Assembly (NCBI GenBank): GCA_023653245.1
Contig: JAMNXK010000052.1
Location: 1-9,264 of the forward strand
Reading direction: 5' to 3'
Source: Tagaea sp.
Lineage (GTDB): Bacteria > Pseudomonadota > Alphaproteobacteria > CACIAM-22H2
DNA length: 9,264 nt
In this document: positions 5,679 to 9,264 of the stretch, in pieces
Numbering within the stretch: position 1 is the stretch's first letter
Layout: every line of letters begins with the position of its first letter
Program-made: the position numbers and the translations under genes
Notes under the pieces: model-generated
What the model saw: the letters and a program-made list of their open reading frames with translations, nothing else
Database searches by the model: none
Told to the model about the DNA's origin: nothing

Positions 5679-6502
5679 TGGGCGCTTGGCGCGGACGCGT
5701 CTTCGCGTTGCTGAGCGCGCTGGGCGTCAAGCGCGGCTTTTTCGCGCCGTATCGCCACGCCGCCCAGGTCGAACCGCCGTCATCCTATCCGGCGCTCGAA
5801 CCGATCTTCGCCGCCGCGACGCCGCGATTCGAATCGGGCCTCGACGCGATCGCGCGGTATCTGCCGGTCTTGTGCGGCTTCGGCGCCGAAAAGCCGCCGG
5901 CGCCGCGCTGGGCGCAAAGCTGGTTTCCATATCTCGACGCCGCCTTCGCCTACGCCTATTTGCGCGACGCCAAGCCGTCGCGCGTCGTCGAGATCGGCTC
6001 GGGGCATTCGACGCGTTTCATGGCGCGCGCGATCGCCGATGGCGGCCTGCCCACACGGCTCGACTGCATCGATCCGGCACCGCGCGCGACACTCGACGGC
6101 CTCGCCGTGCGCTGGACGCGGCGGCGGCTGGAGGAAAGCGCCTATCCCTTCGGCGAGCTCGGCGCGGGCGACGTGCTGTTCGTCGATTCCTCGCATATTC
6201 TGATGCCGGGCACGGATCTCGACGTTCTGTTCGCCGATATCCTGCCGCGTCTGGCGCCGGGCGTGGTCCTGCATTTCCACGACGTGTTCTTGCCGCGCGC
6301 CTATCCGCAAGACTGGGCGTGGCGCGGCTATAACGAGCAGAACGCCGTCGCCGCACTGCTGGCGAGCCGCGCTTACGCGCCGATCTGGTCGTCGGCTTGG
6401 GTCGATTCGCGGCTCGGCGAAGCGGTCGCCGCGCGCGGGATCGACGCGCTGCCGCGCCCGGCCGATGCGCCGGTATCCAGTCTTTGGCTCGAAAGCCGTT
6501 AG
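5678..6502 (+). CDS. Class I SAM-dependent methyltransferase (Methyltransf_24-like)
   Basis: A 274-residue protein whose ATG shares one base with the previous stop (TGATG, 5676-5680), implying coupled translation. After an N-terminal extension of about 100 residues there is the SAM-binding motif I, VVEIGSGHSTRFMARAI (103-119). LDCIDPAP (128-135) follows as the acidic end of the second strand. Next come GDVLFVDSSH (164-173) and LAPGVVLHFHDVFLP (192-206), the features that distinguish the Methyltransf_24 group. WRGYNEQNAV near 215-224 is also shared by members often found in polysaccharide or secondary-metabolite clusters. The acceptor is unknown. It meets the convergent asparagine synthetase gene with overlapping stop codons. 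The binding fold is certain; sugar O-methylation is only a guess from the neighbouring genes. Confidence 0.85.
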   Translation: MGAWRGRVFALLSALGVKRGFFAPYRHAAQVEPPSSYPALEPIFAAATPRFESGLDAIARYLPVLCGFGAEKPPAPRWAQSWFPYLDAAFAYAYLRDAKPSRVVEIGSGHSTRFMARAIADGGLPTRLDCIDPAPRATLDGLAVRWTRRRLEESAYPFGELGAGDVLFVDSSHILMPGTDLDVLFADILPRLAPGVVLHFHDVFLPRAYPQDWAWRGYNEQNAVAALLASRAYAPIWSSAWVDSRLGEAVAARGIDALPRPADAPVSSLWLESR

Positions 6503-8430
6503 GCCCAGCGCCGGCGCCAAGCCTGGAACATCAGGATCGTCCACAGCGGATAGTGGTTTTCCCGCGCGCCGGACAGATGCTGCGCCCAAGCGGCGCGGAT
6601 CGGCGCCGGATTCAGCAATCCATCGGCGGCGAGCGATTTCTCGTCCAGCAGATCCTCGGCCCAGTCGCGCAACTTGCCGCGCAGCCACGAATCGATCGGC
6701 ACGCCGAAGCCCATTTTCGGCCGCTCGAACAATTCGCGCGGCACGTGGCGCGCCAGGATCCGGCGCAAAGGCCACTTGCCCTGGCCGCCGCGCAGCTTGA
6801 ACGCGGGCGGCAGCGACCACGCGAATTCGAAAAGCCGGTGGTCGAGCAGCGGCTCGCGGCCTTCCAGACCCACGGCCATGGTCGCGCGATCGACCTTGGC
6901 CAGAATGTCGTCGGGCAGATAGGTCAGCGCGTCGATCGCCTGCATGCGCGCGACCGGTTCGGGGAAATCGGCGGCGAGGCTTGTGTCGAACAACGGGCCG
7001 TCCGGCTCGGCGGCACCCGGCACGATGACGCCCGCATCGGGCCATTGGCTGACTAGGCGGCGATAGACCGCGTCGATCCCGTCCAGGCGCAGGATCTCGG
7101 CGAGCTTGGCGAGCTTCTCGTGCGGCCGCGCGGGCCGATGGCGTTCGGGCAGCAACCGCACCACCGCGTCGGCCAGGCCCGCGGGCGCGTTCGCCGCGAG
7201 CGTCGCAGCCAGGCCGCGCAACGGGCGCGGCACGCGCGACAGCGTGCCCCACAAACGCTCGGCCCAGACATAGCGGTTGTAGCCGGCGAACAGCTCGTCC
7301 CCGCCATCGCCCGACAGCGCAACGGTCACGTGTTTGCGCGTCATCTCCGACACCAGGAAGGTCGGGATTTGCGAGGAATCGGCGAAGGGCTCGTCGTACA
7401 TGTCCGCGAGCTTGGGGACGACGGCGAGCGCGTGCGCGGGCGAGACGTAAAGCTCGGTGTGCTCGGTGCCCAGATGGGCGGCGATCGCTTTGGCGTGCGC
7501 GGCTTCGTCGTAGCCCTTCTCGTCGAAGCCGATGGTGAAGGTTTTGGCGGGGCCGCGCTTGCGCATCAACGCCGCGACCAGCGACGAGTCGATGCCGCCC
7601 GACAGGAACGCGCCGAGCGGCACGTCGGAGACCAGACGCTTGGCCACGCAATCCTCGAGCAAGGCTTCGAGCCGCGCGAGCGTTTCGGTCTCGTCGCGCG
7701 GCTCGGACCATTTTTCGCGGCCCGCGATCGCGGCGTCGCGCGCGCTCCAATAGGCGTGCAAGCGCGGCGCGGCACCCTCGGCCCATTCCAGGATATGGCC
7801 CGCCGGCAGCTTGCGCGCCTCGCGATAGATGGTGCGCGGGGCAGGGACATAGCCGAGCCGCGCGTACGCCGCGAGCGCTTCGCGATCGAGCGTCGGCTTC
7901 CAGTCTTCGAGAACGCGCAGCGCCTTGAGTTCGGAGGCGAAGATCAGCCGCGATCCGTCATGCGCGTAGTAGAGCGGCTTGACCCCCAGCCGATCGCGGA
8001 TCAGGCGCAGCGTGCGCGTCTTGCGATCCCAAATGGCCCAGGCGAACATGCCTTGGCAGCGCCGGATCGTCGCGTCGATGCCCCAGCGCGAAAAGCCTTC
8101 GAGAACGACTTCGGTGTCGGAGTGGCCGCGGAACGCCACGCCCGCCGCTGCGAGTTCGGCGCGCAATTCGGCGAAGTTGTAGATCTCGCCGTTATAGGTG
8201 GCGACATAGCGCCCGTCGGCGGACGCCATCGGCTGGGCGCCCAAGGGCGACACGTCGATGATGGCGAGCCGGCGATGGCCCAGCCCGATCCCGGCGGTCG
8301 CGTCGGTCCAGACGCCGTCGCCGTCGGGCCCGCGATGGGCGATGGCCGTCGTCATCGCGCGCACCCGCGCCACGAGGTCCGCTTCGCCCAGACCTGCATT
8401 GCGATCGAGCCGTCCGGCGATGCCGCACAT
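6499..8430 (-). CDS. asnB: Asparagine synthetase (glutamine-hydrolysing), AsnB family
   Basis: A 643-residue two-domain amidotransferase. The N-terminal glutaminase (1-210) starts MCGIAGRLDR, with the nucleophile Cys2 after initiator removal. It shows HRGPDGDG (32-39), GHRRLAIID (51-59), YNGEIYNF (79-86) and SDTEVV (104-109), the glutamine-binding set. The synthetase domain has the ATP pyrophosphatase loop SGGIDSS (277-283), then FTIGFDE, YDEPFADSSQIPTF, ALSGDGGDELFAGYNRY, and DILAKVDRATMAVGLEGREPLLDH near the C-terminal third. All catalytic motifs are intact and the length is usual. It converts aspartate, glutamine and ATP to asparagine. Paralogues of this type (exosortase- or EPS-linked) often lie in surface-polysaccharide clusters and may amidate other carboxylates. 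That fits the EPS-type regulator divergently encoded next door. GAGGGA lies just before the ATG. Confidence 0.93.
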   Translation of the reverse strand: MCGIAGRLDRNAGLGEADLVARVRAMTTAIAHRGPDGDGVWTDATAGIGLGHRRLAIIDVSPLGAQPMASADGRYVATYNGEIYNFAELRAELAAAGVAFRGHSDTEVVLEGFSRWGIDATIRRCQGMFAWAIWDRKTRTLRLIRDRLGVKPLYYAHDGSRLIFASELKALRVLEDWKPTLDREALAAYARLGYVPAPRTIYREARKLPAGHILEWAEGAAPRLHAYWSARDAAIAGREKWSEPRDETETLARLEALLEDCVAKRLVSDVPLGAFLSGGIDSSLVAALMRKRGPAKTFTIGFDEKGYDEAAHAKAIAAHLGTEHTELYVSPAHALAVVPKLADMYDEPFADSSQIPTFLVSEMTRKHVTVALSGDGGDELFAGYNRYVWAERLWGTLSRVPRPLRGLAATLAANAPAGLADAVVRLLPERHRPARPHEKLAKLAEILRLDGIDAVYRRLVSQWPDAGVIVPGAAEPDGPLFDTSLAADFPEPVARMQAIDALTYLPDDILAKVDRATMAVGLEGREPLLDHRLFEFAWSLPPAFKLRGGQGKWPLRRILARHVPRELFERPKMGFGVPIDSWLRGKLRDWAEDLLDEKSLAADGLLNPAPIRAAWAQHLSGARENHYPLWTILMFQAWRRRWA

Positions 8431-8493
8431 TCCCTCGAAATCCCCCGCGTGAAACCCCTTATCCCATTGGCTGGACAGGGGGAAAATACGGCC

Positions 8494-8530
8494 GTCCGGA
8501 CTTGACGTTCACCACATGAACAAGCTAGAA
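8494..8530 (+). promoter_or_regulatory. Promoter with embedded operator-like repeat for the EPS-type regulator
   Basis: CTTGAC (8501-8506) is the typical alphaproteobacterial -35. CTAGAA (8525-8530), 18 bases on, is a partial match to the -10 form CTATAT. Between them lies a perfect inverted repeat, GTTCA (8507-8511), five bases, TGAAC (8517-8521), well placed for repressor binding. A GTCCGGAC palindrome (8494-8501) abuts the -35. The divergent asnB start at 8430 is close, so the site could act on both genes. Transcription from here would start near 8537, downstream of the ATG at 8516. Confidence 0.5.
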
Positions 8531-8566
8531 CACGCAAGCTTATCCTGGCAACTCTTTTCGGGTCCG

Positions 8567-9217
8567 ATGACCGATATCCCCGCCACAAAGGCCGATCGCG
8601 ACGATACCGCGCTGGTGCTGGGCGTGCTGTCGGTCGTCGAGAGCGACGCCAAGGTCACCCAGCGCGGCATGTCCAACGAGCTCGGGATCGCGCTTGGCCT
8701 GGCGAATGCGGTGCTCAAGCGCTGCGTGCGCAAAGGGTTGATCAAGATCGCGAACGCCCCTTTGAACCGCTACGCCTATTACCTGACGCCCTCGGGCTTC
8801 GCGGAGAAAAGCCGCCTGACGGCGGAGTATCTGCGCCTGTCGTTCGATCTGTTCCGCGATTCGCGCCGCCAATACGGCGCGCTGTTCGAGGCGTTGCGCG
8901 GCCGCGGCCGGACGCGCGTGGCGCTGATGGGCGCCTCGGAATTGGCGGAGGCGGCGCTGCTCTCGGCGCGCGACGCGGGCGTGGACATCGTGCGCATCGT
9001 CGAGCCGGCGCGCGCGGGCGAGGCGTTCCTGGGTTTCGCGCTGGCCGGATCGCTCGACGGCGGCGATCCGCCCCTCGAAGCGATCGCGATCTGCGATATG
9101 CGCGATCCGCCGGCCGCGCGCGACGCGGCACTGGCGGCCACCGCAAGACTGGGGCTTTCGGCGGACGACGTGCTCGTGCCGGCGCTGCTGCGGCTGGGCA
9201 AGCGGAGGCCGGCGTGA
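8567..9217 (+). CDS. Winged-helix regulator (EPS-associated MarR type) fused to a Rossmann-like domain
   Basis: A 216-residue protein in two parts. Residues 12-90 form a winged helix with VTQRGMSNELGIALGLANAV (30-49), VRKGLIKI (54-61), YYLTPSGFAEKSRLTAEYL (71-89), closely matching the EPS-associated MarR family (TIGR04176-like). A helical linker follows. Residues 115-180 resemble a nucleotide- or sugar-binding Rossmann half: TRVALMGASELAEAALL, then DIVRIVEPARAGEAFLGF, then AIAICDMRD. Such domains also occur in PglD-like enzymes. ATG 8567 is chosen because the earlier in-frame ATG (8516) lies inside a promoter-like element, and the 51 bases between them are AT-rich with rare CTA and TTA codons. 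The longer form has 233 residues. The stop overlaps the next start (GTGA), so it probably controls the NusG-like gene and a polysaccharide cluster beyond the window. Confidence 0.82.
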   Translation: MTDIPATKADRDDTALVLGVLSVVESDAKVTQRGMSNELGIALGLANAVLKRCVRKGLIKIANAPLNRYAYYLTPSGFAEKSRLTAEYLRLSFDLFRDSRRQYGALFEALRGRGRTRVALMGASELAEAALLSARDAGVDIVRIVEPARAGEAFLGFALAGSLDGGDPPLEAIAICDMRDPPAARDAALAATARLGLSADDVLVPALLRLGKRRPA

Positions 9218-9264
9218 GCGACTGGTTCGTCGTCTACACCCAGCCCAACGGCGAAGCGCGCGCG
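9214..9264 (+). CDS. NusG/RfaH-like transcription antiterminator, N-terminus only
   Basis: Only 17 codons lie in the window, reading VSDWFVVYTQPNGEARA. The W-(F/Y)-V-V-(Y/H)-(T/C)-QP-(N/R)-(G/A)-E pattern is the first strand and helix of the NusG N-terminal domain as found in RfaH-like paralogues (LoaP, UpxY, EPS types). RfaH-like factors bind elongating RNA polymerase and suppress pausing in long surface-polysaccharide operons. The GTG start overlaps the preceding stop by four bases (GTGA, 9214-9217), with GGAGG (9204-9208) 5 bases upstream. With so few residues, housekeeping NusG cannot be fully excluded, but the position after an EPS-type regulator favours the specialised paralogue. Confidence 0.75.
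   Translation, partial: MSDWFVVYTQPNGEARA

Noticed and set aside
5780..7786. 668-codon open frame on the minus strand
   Set aside because: It covers the methyltransferase antisense and asnB in another frame. It is Arg/Ala-rich low-complexity translation with no family motif.
7120..8505. 461-codon open frame on the plus strand
   Set aside because: It is antisense to the motif-complete glutaminase and synthetase domains of asnB and has no recognisable domain.
1..9264. Mobile element, CRISPR array, toxin-antitoxin or phage defence system
   Set aside because: No transposase, integrase, regularly spaced repeats, small toxin-antitoxin pair or nuclease/helicase genes were seen; gene composition looks uniform throughout.

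Overview
The window is high-GC, gene-dense bacterial chromosome, and all of its genes read as core or surface-polysaccharide functions. The best guess is an alphaproteobacterium of the Rhodospirillales type. This rests on two tandem PAS_5-like proteins, a TorF-family porin, CTTGAC-type promoter elements and the strong GC bias at third codon positions. The species cannot be named from the sequence alone. I see no rRNA, tRNA, CRISPR array, insertion sequence or phage gene.

Layout. (1) 1-863, minus strand: the N-terminal 287 codons of an AmpG-type MFS permease that runs off the left edge. (2) 864-1111: an intergenic region rich in inverted repeats, between divergent genes. (3) 1112-3124, plus strand: two tandem PAS_5-like paralogues, then an aldo/keto reductase, closely spaced and probably one transcript. 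It ends at a possible terminator (3131-3159). (4) 3262-4089: a TorF-family outer-membrane porin with a strong ribosome binding site and a textbook rho-independent terminator. (5) 4189-6502: three overlapping genes (GTGA and TGATG junctions). They encode an OmpR-like regulator with a degenerate receiver, an MBL-fold hydrolase and a SAM-dependent methyltransferase. (6) 6499-8430, minus strand: a glutamine-hydrolysing asparagine synthetase whose stop codon overlaps the methyltransferase stop. (7) 8567-9264, plus strand: a winged-helix regulator of the EPS-associated MarR type fused to a Rossmann-like domain. Its stop overlaps the GTG start of a NusG/RfaH-like antiterminator cut by the right edge.

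How the parts work together (inference). The right end looks like the regulatory head of an exopolysaccharide or capsule cluster: a regulator translationally coupled to a NusG-like factor, with a divergent asnB-type amidotransferase. The regulator-MBL-methyltransferase trio is a tightly coupled operon of unknown purpose that may start from a leaderless mRNA. Nothing here is clearly a new defence or mobile system. The items most worth checking are the degenerate-receiver operon, the wHTH-Rossmann fusion with its operator-like repeat, and the palindromes upstream of the PAS pair.
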